A stretch of 64,000 bases of DNA, taken from NCBI RefSeq assembly GCF_003415675.1, contig NZ_QFZK01000012.1, forward strand, positions 62,001 to 126,000. Direction: 5' to 3'. How positions within the stretch are numbered: the stretch's first letter is position 1; every line of letters begins with the position of its first letter. The notes under the pieces were generated by a model that saw only the letters and a program-made list of their open reading frames with translations, was not told the DNA's origin and ran no database searches. The translations under genes and the position numbers were made by a program. Of this stretch, positions 8,935 through 16,516 are shown piece by piece. This DNA comes from Rhodoferax lacus (GTDB lineage: Bacteria; Pseudomonadota; Gammaproteobacteria; Burkholderiales; Burkholderiaceae_C).

Positions 8935-9315
8935 TCAGGCGCTGAGTGCGGCGCCCAAAGACTTGGGCTTGCGGCGGGCCAAGGTGCCAACCATCACCAG
9001 GCCGGCCAACAGCATGGCATCGGTGGCGGGTTCTGACACAGGGCTCACGCTGATGCCGCCGTGGTCTTTGTCGTGAAAGTGGTGGCCGTTGTATTCGAAG
9101 GAAGTCTTGTCACCATGATGGCCTTCGTTGCGGTCATCGGAATGGCCTGGCTTGTCATCGTTGTGGCCGAGGTCGATGTTTTTGACAGGGGTTCTCCAAG
9201 GGGTTTTCAGGCCATCTTCGAAGCACTGCTTGCCGTCCGCTGCGCTGACAAAACCGGCGCTGAGGGAGAGAGCCGCCAGTACAAAAATGGATTTGAATGT
9301 AGTGAGATTTTTCAT
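8935..9315 (-). CDS. Small histidine/aspartate-rich PEP-CTERM protein
   Basis: 126 residues. A signal peptide ends about FVSA-A. The middle is crowded with His and Asp (LGHNDDKPGHSDDRNEGHH, YNGHHFHDKDHGG). The C-terminus has the exosortase sorting signal: SPVSEPAT, a hydrophobic helix, then ARRKPK. The motif is SEP rather than PEP, a tolerated variant in this family. It is convergent with epsD (12-base gap) and divergent from epsE. It is probably a surface or matrix-anchored substrate of the exosortase at 12631-13521. Metal binding is suggested by composition only. Confidence 0.85.
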   Translation of the reverse strand: MKNLTTFKSIFVLAALSLSAGFVSAADGKQCFEDGLKTPWRTPVKNIDLGHNDDKPGHSDDRNEGHHGDKTSFEYNGHHFHDKDHGGISVSPVSEPATDAMLLAGLVMVGTLARRKPKSLGAALSA

Positions 9316-9411
9316 GATTTTTCCTAAGGGTTTAAACGAATAGTTAATAAATAAGACAAGGGGTACGGATCAAATGCTTGGCGATTGTAGGTGACTTGGC
9401 AATTATTTGTC

Positions 9412-9438
9412 TTGCGTGCCAATAGTCCATTTGGACTA
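9412..9438. promoter_or_regulatory. Palindrome and conserved decamer in the divergent PEP-CTERM/epsE promoter region
   Basis: TAGTCCATTTGGACTA (9423-9438) is a perfect palindrome with 7-base arms. Directly before it is TTGCGTGCCA (9412-9421), which recurs at 30815-30824 in the divergent region at the other end of the locus. A T-rich stretch follows, but no plus-strand gene ends here, so an operator is more likely than a terminator. GTCAT also occurs at 9461 and 9483, 22 bases apart, resembling two PhoB-box half sites in phase. Confidence 0.4.
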
Positions 9439-9559
9439 ATATTTTTTCTGCCTTTTATTTGTCATCTGGGCGAACTATTACCGTCATATTCGAACCCTAA
9501 ACTGCGCGTCAGATGCCTGCGTTTCGCTGCATATATAGACCCTTTATAAATGTCCTCGC

Positions 9560-10384
9560 ATGGCATCCAAACCTAATATTTATTTGACCTTTCTGCAGGC
9601 GCTGGCCGCTGTAGTTGTGCTCCTTGGGCTGTCTGGTGCAGCTGCTGCACAAGACCGACCGGACTATCCGCTGGGCTCAGGCGACTCGCTGCGCATCCAG
9701 GTCTACCAAAACCCGGATCTGACCATTGAGACCCGCATGTCGGAAAACGGCAGCATCACCTACCCGCTGATTGGCTCGGTGAATCTGGCCGGCCTGTCCA
9801 CCGCCGCTGCAGAAAAACGCATTGCCGATATGCTGCAAAAGGGTGGCTTTCTGCAGAACCCGCAAGTCAACATCACGCTGACGCAAATCCGTGGCAACCA
9901 GGTATCGATACTGGGCCAGGTACAACGCGCCGGGCGTTATCCGCTGGAGAGCGCCAACACCCACCTGAGCGACATGCTGGCCAATGCGGGCGGCATTGCA
10001 CCGGGTGGCGATGACATGGTGATCGTGGTGGGCCAGCGCAATGGCAAGCCGTTTCGCAAAGTGGTGGATGTACCCTCGCTGTTTCTGAATGAGACGCCAG
10101 GCAACGACATGGTGCTGCTGGGCGGGGACATTATTTATGTGCACCGCTCGCCCGTTTTTTATATATATGGCGAGGCACAACGCCCCGGCTCCTACCGCAT
10201 TGAGCGCGGCATGACCTTTATGCAGGCCCTGGCCCAGGGCGGCGGCCCCAGCAGCCGTGGCAATGAAAAGCGCCTGCGCCTGAACCGCAAGGCGGCTGAC
10301 GGCAGCATCCAGCAACTTGAACCCCAATTGACGGACATGGTCTTGCCCGATGACGTTATCTATGTCAAAGAAAGCCTGTTCTAG
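9560..10384 (+). CDS. epsE: Outer-membrane polysaccharide export protein EpsE (Wza family)
   Basis: 274 residues with a signal peptide of about 30 residues (ending AAAAQD) and no lipoprotein Cys. A polysaccharide-export domain (YPLGSGDSLRIQVYQNPDL) is followed by two SLBB-like repeats (SILGQVQRAGRYPL and FYIYGEAQRPGSYRI). Wza-type proteins form the periplasmic and outer-membrane channel for capsule or exopolysaccharide. It begins the plus-strand export operon and ends two bases before epsF. The missing lipidation site agrees with the EpsE subgroup rather than classic Wza. Confidence 0.93.
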   Translation: MASKPNIYLTFLQALAAVVVLLGLSGAAAAQDRPDYPLGSGDSLRIQVYQNPDLTIETRMSENGSITYPLIGSVNLAGLSTAAAEKRIADMLQKGGFLQNPQVNITLTQIRGNQVSILGQVQRAGRYPLESANTHLSDMLANAGGIAPGGDDMVIVVGQRNGKPFRKVVDVPSLFLNETPGNDMVLLGGDIIYVHRSPVFYIYGEAQRPGSYRIERGMTFMQALAQGGGPSSRGNEKRLRLNRKAADGSIQQLEPQLTDMVLPDDVIYVKESLF

Positions 10385-10386
10385 CC

Positions 10387-11763
10387 ATGTCATTTCACCA
10401 GTTTTTGTTGATCTTGCGCGCCCGCTATATCGCGGCGCTGGCGGTGCTGTTTGTCACGGTGGCGGCGGTTACCGGCTATAGCCTGTGGCTGCCCAAGCAG
10501 TATTCGGCCAGCACGGCCATCGTTCTGGATGTGAAGTCAGTGGACCCGGTGACCGGGACATCGTCGCAAAGCATGGCGGGTGCGGGCTATATGGCCACGC
10601 AGCTCGACATCATCAACAGCGACCGCACCGCGCGCGCTGTGGTCAAGAACCTCAAGCTCGAAGGCAGCAGCTCGGTGCAGGAGATGTGGCTGGACGCCAC
10701 CAAGGGCCGTGGCCAGCTGATTGACTGGCTGTCTTCTTTGCTGCAAAAGAACCTGGACGTGAAGCCCTCGCGCGAGAGCAGTGTGATCAACATCAACTAC
10801 ACCGCCACCGACCCGGCCTTTGCAGCCACCGTGGCCAACGCGTTTGCACAGGCCTATATCGACGTGAACCTGGACCTGCGTCTAGCACCCGCTCGTCAGT
10901 ACGCCGCCTTCTTTGAAGAGCAGACCAAGACGGCGCGCCTGCAGGTAGAGCAAGCGCAAAAGGCCTTGTCGGACTACCAGCAGAAAAACGGCATTGTGTC
11001 GGCCGATGACCGGCTGGACTACGAGACCGCCAAGCTCAACGACACCAGCAGCCAGCTCACCGGTGTGCAGGCCCAGACCACCGACAGCCAAAGCAAGCGC
11101 CAAAGCAGCAAGGCCGACACCATTGCCGAGGTGATGCAGAACCCGCTGGTCAACGGCCTGAAGACCGACATTGCGCGCCTGGAAGCCCGGCTGGTAGAGA
11201 GCAGCGGCAACCTGGGCAAGAACCACCCGCAAACCCTGCGCAGCCAAAGCGAGTTGGCCACCCTCAAGTCCCAACTGGAGCAGGAGACGGCCAAGGTCAC
11301 CAGCTCCATCGAGACCACCTACCAGGTGGGCAAGCAGCGCGAGCAGCAGCTCAGCAACGCACTGTCCACGCAAAAGGGCCGCGTGCTGATGCTCAACAAG
11401 CAGCGCGACGAACTCATCGTGCTGCGCCGCGAGCTGGATTCGGCCCAGCGCCTGTTTGACTCGATGAGCGCGCGTGCCTCGCAAAGCAATGTGGAGAGCA
11501 AGACCGACCAGACCAACATCGCCGTGCTGAACCCGGCCATTGCACCCACCAAGGCCTCTTCGCCCCGCGTGTTTTTGAATGTGCTGGTATCGGTGTTCAT
11601 TGGCACGCTGCTGGGCATTGGCCTGGCGCTGGCCCTGGAGCTGCGCCGCCGCCGCGTGCGCTCGGACGAAGACCTGCTGGACGCGCTGGGCATTCCCATG
11701 CTGGGCCAGATCAGCTCGGCCAACCGCGTGATGAAACCCTCCCGCCTTGGAGCCCGCGCATGA
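10387..11763 (+). CDS. epsF: Chain-length determinant EpsF (Wzz family)
   Basis: 458 residues. A Wzz domain starts at the N-terminus with a membrane helix at about 17-36, a long periplasmic coiled-coil region (about 170-360) follows, and a second helix at about 398-418 is followed by the basic ELRRRRVRS segment. A Pro-rich LNPAIAPTKASSPR precedes the second helix, as in Wzz/PCP-2 co-polymerases. It sets polymer length and bridges to the EpsE channel. Its stop overlaps the epsG start by four bases, so the co-polymerase and kinase-like partner are translationally coupled. Confidence 0.93.
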   Translation: MSFHQFLLILRARYIAALAVLFVTVAAVTGYSLWLPKQYSASTAIVLDVKSVDPVTGTSSQSMAGAGYMATQLDIINSDRTARAVVKNLKLEGSSSVQEMWLDATKGRGQLIDWLSSLLQKNLDVKPSRESSVININYTATDPAFAATVANAFAQAYIDVNLDLRLAPARQYAAFFEEQTKTARLQVEQAQKALSDYQQKNGIVSADDRLDYETAKLNDTSSQLTGVQAQTTDSQSKRQSSKADTIAEVMQNPLVNGLKTDIARLEARLVESSGNLGKNHPQTLRSQSELATLKSQLEQETAKVTSSIETTYQVGKQREQQLSNALSTQKGRVLMLNKQRDELIVLRRELDSAQRLFDSMSARASQSNVESKTDQTNIAVLNPAIAPTKASSPRVFLNVLVSVFIGTLLGIGLALALELRRRRVRSDEDLLDALGIPMLGQISSANRVMKPSRLGARA

Positions 11764-12641
11764 ACGCCGCCCTGCCCAACCACAGCCTGCCTCTGGGCAA
11801 CACCCGCTCGATTGGCGACATCCTGATCGCTGCGGGCCGCCTGAAGCCCGAAGACCTGCAGCGCATTCTGGATGCGCAGCAGATCGAGAAGCTCTCGTTT
11901 GGCGAAGCCGCCATTGCACTGAATGCTCTCAGCAAGGCCGACATTGACTTTGCGCTGTCCAAGCAGTTTGACTATGCCTACATGGTCGAAGGCCAAGACC
12001 CCTTCAACCCGCAGCTAGTGGCCGCCTGCAAGCCCTTTAGCCGCGTCAGCGAAAACCTGCGCGCCGTGCGCAGCCAGCTGATGCTGCGCTGGTTTAACAG
12101 CGACGCCCTGCGCAAGGTGATGACCGTGGTCAGCGCTGGCAAGGGTGACGGGCGCAGCTTTATTGCCGCCAACCTGGCCATTGTGTTTGCCCAGCAAGGC
12201 CAGCGCACGCTGCTGATTGATGGCGACTTGCGCGCCGATGCCCAGCACAGCCAGCAGGCCCTGTTCAACTTGGAAAAGGGTGTGGGCCTGAGCGGCATCC
12301 TGGCCGGCCGCGCCACGCTGGACGTAGCCCAGCCCGTGGCCGCCCTGCCCGGCCTGACCGTACTGACCGCCGGTGCGCAGCCGCCCAATCCGCAAGAGCT
12401 GCTGGGGCGCACTGCGTTTGCACAAGTGCTGCGCGACGCCAGCCTGCAGTTTGATGTGATCCTGATTGACACCCCCAGCGGTGGCGACTACTCGGACGGC
12501 GAAATCATCGCCGCCCGCGCAGGCGCCGCGCTGATGGTGGCCAGGCGCAACGAAACCCTGGTGCCAGAAGCCAAGGAACTGGGTGCCCGCCTGCAAGACA
12601 GCGGTGTGGCCTTGGTGGGATCGGTGCTCAATGACGCCTGA
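11760..12641 (+). CDS. epsG: EpsG, bacterial tyrosine-kinase-like partner of EpsF with MshEN-like N-terminus
   Basis: 293 residues. Residues 17-69 form a tandem motif with the spacing of the c-di-GMP-binding MshEN domain (IGDILIAAGRLKPEDL, then FGEAAIALNALSKADI). Residues 118-293 are a ParA/BY-kinase-like P-loop domain: a Walker A-like SAGKGDGRS (125-133) with Arg132 where the usual Lys sits, Walker A' LLIDGDLR (151-158) and Walker B FDVILIDTPSG (231-241). There is no C-terminal Tyr cluster. EpsG normally acts with EpsF to regulate polymerisation and export. Whether this one phosphorylates is uncertain given the Arg substitution. Confidence 0.9.
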   Translation: MNAALPNHSLPLGNTRSIGDILIAAGRLKPEDLQRILDAQQIEKLSFGEAAIALNALSKADIDFALSKQFDYAYMVEGQDPFNPQLVAACKPFSRVSENLRAVRSQLMLRWFNSDALRKVMTVVSAGKGDGRSFIAANLAIVFAQQGQRTLLIDGDLRADAQHSQQALFNLEKGVGLSGILAGRATLDVAQPVAALPGLTVLTAGAQPPNPQELLGRTAFAQVLRDASLQFDVILIDTPSGGDYSDGEIIAARAGAALMVARRNETLVPEAKELGARLQDSGVALVGSVLNDA

Positions 12642-13521
12642 AGCCAGCACCACCCCAAGCGCCCAGCCCGCCCGGGTTGACTGGGTCGCGCTGCTGCTGC
12701 CCTGGTGGCCGCTGATGGCGGGCCTGATCGTTCTGTACGTCCCCACGCTGATAGACCTGTTCCGCGGCCCCTGGAGCCAGGAAGGCCAGATGCACGGCCC
12801 CGTGGTGCTGGGCATTGCGCTGTGGCTGATGTACCGCAACTGGGGCACCATGGAGCAAGCCTCCCTGGGCCGCGCACCCAGCGCCTGGGGTTGGCCCATC
12901 GCCGTCTTTGCCCTGCTGCTGTATGCGGTGGGCCGCTCGCAAGGCGTTGGCGTGTTTGAAGTGGGCTCTTCGGTGTGGCTGCTGATGGCCTTGCTGCTGT
13001 TGATGCGCGGAACCGCCGCGCTCAGGGCCCAGTGGTTTTGCCTGTTCTTCATGCTGTTCATGATTCCGCTGCCCAGCTCGGTGGTGGACCTGGTCACCCT
13101 GCCCATGAAGATGGCCGTGTCGTATGTGGCCGAGCATGTGCTGTATTGGGCCGGTTACCCGATTGCCCGCACCGGCGTGATTCTGCAGATTGGCCAGTAC
13201 ATGCTGCTGGTGGCAGACGCCTGTGCCGGCCTGCACACCCTGCTGACCCTGGAGGCCTTGGGCCTGCTGTACCTCAACGTGGTGCGGCGCGACTCCACCT
13301 TCCGCAATGTGAGCCTGGCGCTGCTGATCGTGCCCATCTCCTTTACCGCCAACGTAATCCGTGTGATGGTGCTCACCCTGATCACCTACCACATGGGCGA
13401 TGAGGCGGGTCAGGGCTTTTTGCACGGCTTTGCCGGCATGGTGCTCTTCATGAGCGCGCTGCTGCTGATCATCGGCTTTGACACCGCACTGCAATCCTTT
13501 GAGGCCTGGCGTAAAAAATGA
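12631..13521 (+). CDS. xrtB: Exosortase B (EpsH family)
   Basis: 296 residues from the ATG at 12631, overlapping the end of epsG by 11 bases. A polytopic membrane protein with about eight hydrophobic helices. The proposed catalytic residues are visible: Cys198 in LVADACAGLHTLLTLEALG, Arg244 in ANVIRV and His265 in LHGFAGM. Exosortases are membrane transpeptidase-like enzymes that process PEP-CTERM tails. The EpsG-Xrt-EpsI order identifies the B subtype. Four PEP-CTERM proteins in this window are likely substrates. Confidence 0.95.
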   Translation: MTPEASTTPSAQPARVDWVALLLPWWPLMAGLIVLYVPTLIDLFRGPWSQEGQMHGPVVLGIALWLMYRNWGTMEQASLGRAPSAWGWPIAVFALLLYAVGRSQGVGVFEVGSSVWLLMALLLLMRGTAALRAQWFCLFFMLFMIPLPSSVVDLVTLPMKMAVSYVAEHVLYWAGYPIARTGVILQIGQYMLLVADACAGLHTLLTLEALGLLYLNVVRRDSTFRNVSLALLIVPISFTANVIRVMVLTLITYHMGDEAGQGFLHGFAGMVLFMSALLLIIGFDTALQSFEAWRKK

Positions 13522-14204
13522 ACCTGCGCACCAAACAATGGATCTTGCTGGCCCTGATGCTGCTGTCGGCCAGCCTGGGCGCAGCCCTGAAGCCCACCAT
13601 ATTTATAGCCGACGAGCTGCCCGCGGTGGACCTGCAGACCATGGTGCCCAAGGCCTTTGGAGAATGGCAGGAACTGCCCGGCACCCTGACGCAGGTGATC
13701 AACCCGCAGCAGCAGGAAACGCTGGAAAAAATATACAGCGAAACGCTAAGCCGCACCTATGTCAACGCACAGGGCTACCGCGTGATGCTGTCCATTGCCT
13801 ATGGCAAAAACCAGAACAAGGGGCTGGAGCTGCACTCTCCCGAGGTGTGCTACCCCGCGCAAGGCTTTACGCTCAATGACAGGCACAGCGCCACCCTGAA
13901 CATTCTGGGCAAGACCATTGCAGCCACGCAGATCGAAACCAGCCTGGGCCAGCGCTTTGAGCCCGTCACCTTCTGGACCACCATTGGCACCACCGTGCCC
14001 GCCACCACCGTGCAAAAGCGGCTGGTGGAAATGCGCTACGCGCTCACCGGGCGAATACCCGACGGCTTTCTGGTGCGGGTGTCTTCCATCGACAAGGCCA
14101 CACCCAACGCCTACGCGGTACAGGCCCGGTTTTCCAATGATTTGATGCAGGCCATCGCCCCCCACAATCGCCCCCGCTTTGCAGGCGATTTCGCCATGCC
14201 ATGA
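13518..14204 (+). CDS. epsI: Exosortase B-associated protein EpsI
   Basis: 228 residues with an N-terminal membrane anchor or signal (about 8-25) and a periplasmic DUF3485/EpsI domain (FGEWQELPG, YRVMLSIAYGKNQ, LHSPEVCYPAQGF, RYALTGRIPDGFLVRVSS). The family is found next to exosortases and in some lineages is fused to them; its biochemical role is unknown. The start overlaps the exosortase stop by four bases. Confidence 0.93.
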   Translation: MNLRTKQWILLALMLLSASLGAALKPTIFIADELPAVDLQTMVPKAFGEWQELPGTLTQVINPQQQETLEKIYSETLSRTYVNAQGYRVMLSIAYGKNQNKGLELHSPEVCYPAQGFTLNDRHSATLNILGKTIAATQIETSLGQRFEPVTFWTTIGTTVPATTVQKRLVEMRYALTGRIPDGFLVRVSSIDKATPNAYAVQARFSNDLMQAIAPHNRPRFAGDFAMP

Positions 14205-15229
14205 TGGCCGCGCTGGAGATCCTGTACCTGGGGCCCGAGAGCGGCACCTGCCTGGACCGGGCCCATGCCCTGCGCAGGCGCGGCCACACCGTGGCGCACT
14301 GGGACCTGCGCAAACTGCTGCCCACCACCCCCTGGGTGGACCGCATCACCTGGCGCCTGGGTGGCGACTGGCTGGCCAAATTTCTGCTGCCCAAGCTGGA
14401 CGCACTGCTGGACAAAAAGCAGTTTGATATCTGCTATGTGGACGGTGGCGAATACGTCACGCCCAAAGTGCTGGAGCTGATACGCCGCCACGCCCGCAAG
14501 ATCATCAGCTACAGCATTGACGACCCGCTGGGCCCGCGCGATGGTGCGCGCTTTCGGGCCTTCCGCCAAAGCCTGCCCCTGTATGACCTGAACGCCGTGG
14601 TGCGCACAGACAACGTACTGGAGGGCGAAGACCTGGGCGCACGCCAGATGCTGCGCGTGTACCGCAGTGCCGACGAAGTCAGCCACGCCCCCCGCCACCT
14701 GTCCGAGCATGACCACCTGGTGTGGGACTGCGACGTGCTGTTTCTGGGCACGTGGTTTCCGGAACGCGGCCCCTTCCTCAAGGCGCTGATCGACCTGGGT
14801 GTGCCCCTGACCATCCAGGGCCCACACTGGCACAAGGCGCGCGAATGGCCGGTGCTAAAAAGCCATTGGCGCGGCGGCGCTATTGCCGGAGACGACTACG
14901 CCAAAGCCATACAGTGCGCCAAGGTAAACCTGGGCCTGCTCTCCAGGGAAAACCGCGACCTGCACACCACCCGTTCACTGGAAATTCCGGCCCTGGGCGC
15001 ACTGCTGTGCGCCGAGCGCACCAGCGAACACATGGCCATGTACGACGAAGGCCATGAGGCCCTGTTCTGGGACAACGCACAAGAGTGCGCCGAGATGTGC
15101 CGCTATGCGTTGGTGAATGAGGAACGGCGTGCCGCCATGGCGGCTGCAGGTCATCAGCGTGTCATGCGCAACGGGCACTATAACGAGATGATAGTCACCT
15201 CGATTCTTGCGCACGCAAGCCTACATTAA
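14201..15229 (+). CDS. CgeB-like glycosyltransferase
   Basis: 342 residues, starting in a four-base overlap with epsI. The fold looks like the CgeB/spore-protein-type GT-B glycosyltransferases: an N-terminal LYLGPESGTCLDRAHALRRRGH, a middle SYSIDDPLGPRDG, and a C-terminal donor-site segment RSLEIPALGALLCAERTSEH followed by DEGHEALFWDN. It probably adds one sugar to the repeat unit; neither donor nor linkage can be read from sequence. Confidence 0.8.
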   Translation: MMAALEILYLGPESGTCLDRAHALRRRGHTVAHWDLRKLLPTTPWVDRITWRLGGDWLAKFLLPKLDALLDKKQFDICYVDGGEYVTPKVLELIRRHARKIISYSIDDPLGPRDGARFRAFRQSLPLYDLNAVVRTDNVLEGEDLGARQMLRVYRSADEVSHAPRHLSEHDHLVWDCDVLFLGTWFPERGPFLKALIDLGVPLTIQGPHWHKAREWPVLKSHWRGGAIAGDDYAKAIQCAKVNLGLLSRENRDLHTTRSLEIPALGALLCAERTSEHMAMYDEGHEALFWDNAQECAEMCRYALVNEERRAAMAAAGHQRVMRNGHYNEMIVTSILAHASLH

Positions 15230-16516
15230 ATGAAGCGCCGGGTGATCGCTGGCATGGGTGCCAACTCTTTTGGCATGGCTGTCACCATCGCTATCCAACT
15301 GGCTTCGCTGCCCCTGTTTCTGCACTATTGGGACACTGCCAAATACGGCAGCTGGCTGGTGCTGTCGGCCATACCTGCCTATCTGTCGATGGCCGATGTC
15401 GGCATGGTGACAGCAGCGGGCAACAAGATGACCATGGCCATGGGCCGTGGCGACGCCAACGAAGCCAACCGCGTGTTTCAAAGCGCGCAATTGTTTATGG
15501 CCATCGTATGCAGCGGCATTGCACTGGTGGCCATTCCCCTGGCCTTGTTGGCCCCCATCCCCGGCATTGACAGCACAGACATGCGCATGGCACTGGCCGC
15601 CCTGTCAGCCAGCACCTTGCTGGCACTCTGCGGTGGCCTGTCTGAGACGGTATTCAAGGCCACGCAGCGCTATGCCTTTGGCACCATGCTGGGCAACCTG
15701 ACGCGCCTGGCAGAGTGGCTTGGCATGATGGTGTGCCTGGCGCTGTATGGAAGCTTTGCCGCAGTGGCGATGGGCGGACTGGTCTGCAGATTTGCCGGCA
15801 TTGGCTATGGCATGTGGATGGCCAGGCACGGTCAGCAGGTTTTGCACTGGGGCATGGCCAAGGCCAGCCGTGAAGAGCTGCGCGTCATGGCGGCGCCTGC
15901 CGTATCGTTCATGGCGTTTCCACTGGCCAACGCCCTGAGCTTCCAGGGCGTTACCTTGTTGGTCGCAGCCTTGTTTGGCCCTGCCAGTGTGGCGGTATTC
16001 GCCACCTACCGCACGCTGTGCCGCGTCGCGGTGCAAGCCACTGCCATCTTCAGCCATGCGCTGTGGCCGGAGTTCTCCAGACTCTACGGTCAGGGCGACA
16101 CAAGCAGTCTGCAGCAGATGTTTCGCAGATCGGCACTGTTGGGATGTGCCCAGGCCTTGCTGCTGAGTGCCCTGCTCTATTTCCTTGCGCCATGGATGTT
16201 GCAACTCTGGACCCACGACGCCATTGCCTTCATGCCCATCCCCATGGCCTTGATGCTGGTGTACGCAGCGGTTGGCGGGAGCTGGCATGTGCCACGCGTC
16301 TTGTTGATGGCAACCAACCAGCACGCCCCCTTGGCCAGTTGGTCCATCGCCGTCGGTGCGCTGACGGTGGCCTTGGTGTGGTTGCTGGGCCAAAGCTATG
16401 CACTCAGTGGGGTCGCCATGGGCATGCTGCTCAGCGAACTGGCCATCGCCCTGGTTTGCATGCGGCTGGCCGTGCGCCTGTTCCCGACACCGAACCTGCA
16501 GGTCACCATGCCATGA
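15230..16516 (+). CDS. Polysaccharide flippase (Wzx/MOP superfamily)
   Basis: 428 residues, almost entirely hydrophobic, with about twelve predicted helices. The N-terminus (GMGANSFGMAVTIAIQL, LPLFLHYW) and YGSWLVLSAIPAYLSMADVGM are typical of Wzx-type oligosaccharide flippases. It would flip the lipid-linked repeat unit to the periplasm for the polymerase encoded nearby. It starts directly after the upstream stop and its own stop overlaps the next gene (ATGA). Confidence 0.87.
   Translation: MKRRVIAGMGANSFGMAVTIAIQLASLPLFLHYWDTAKYGSWLVLSAIPAYLSMADVGMVTAAGNKMTMAMGRGDANEANRVFQSAQLFMAIVCSGIALVAIPLALLAPIPGIDSTDMRMALAALSASTLLALCGGLSETVFKATQRYAFGTMLGNLTRLAEWLGMMVCLALYGSFAAVAMGGLVCRFAGIGYGMWMARHGQQVLHWGMAKASREELRVMAAPAVSFMAFPLANALSFQGVTLLVAALFGPASVAVFATYRTLCRVAVQATAIFSHALWPEFSRLYGQGDTSSLQQMFRRSALLGCAQALLLSALLYFLAPWMLQLWTHDAIAFMPIPMALMLVYAAVGGSWHVPRVLLMATNQHAPLASWSIAVGALTVALVWLLGQSYALSGVAMGMLLSELAIALVCMRLAVRLFPTPNLQVTMP

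Noticed and set aside
9396..9421. Sigma-54 promoter upstream of PEP-CTERM genes (TGGCACG element on the minus strand)
   Set aside because: The TGGCACG-like half is present here and at 30818-30824, but the GC element at the required ten-base distance is missing in both.
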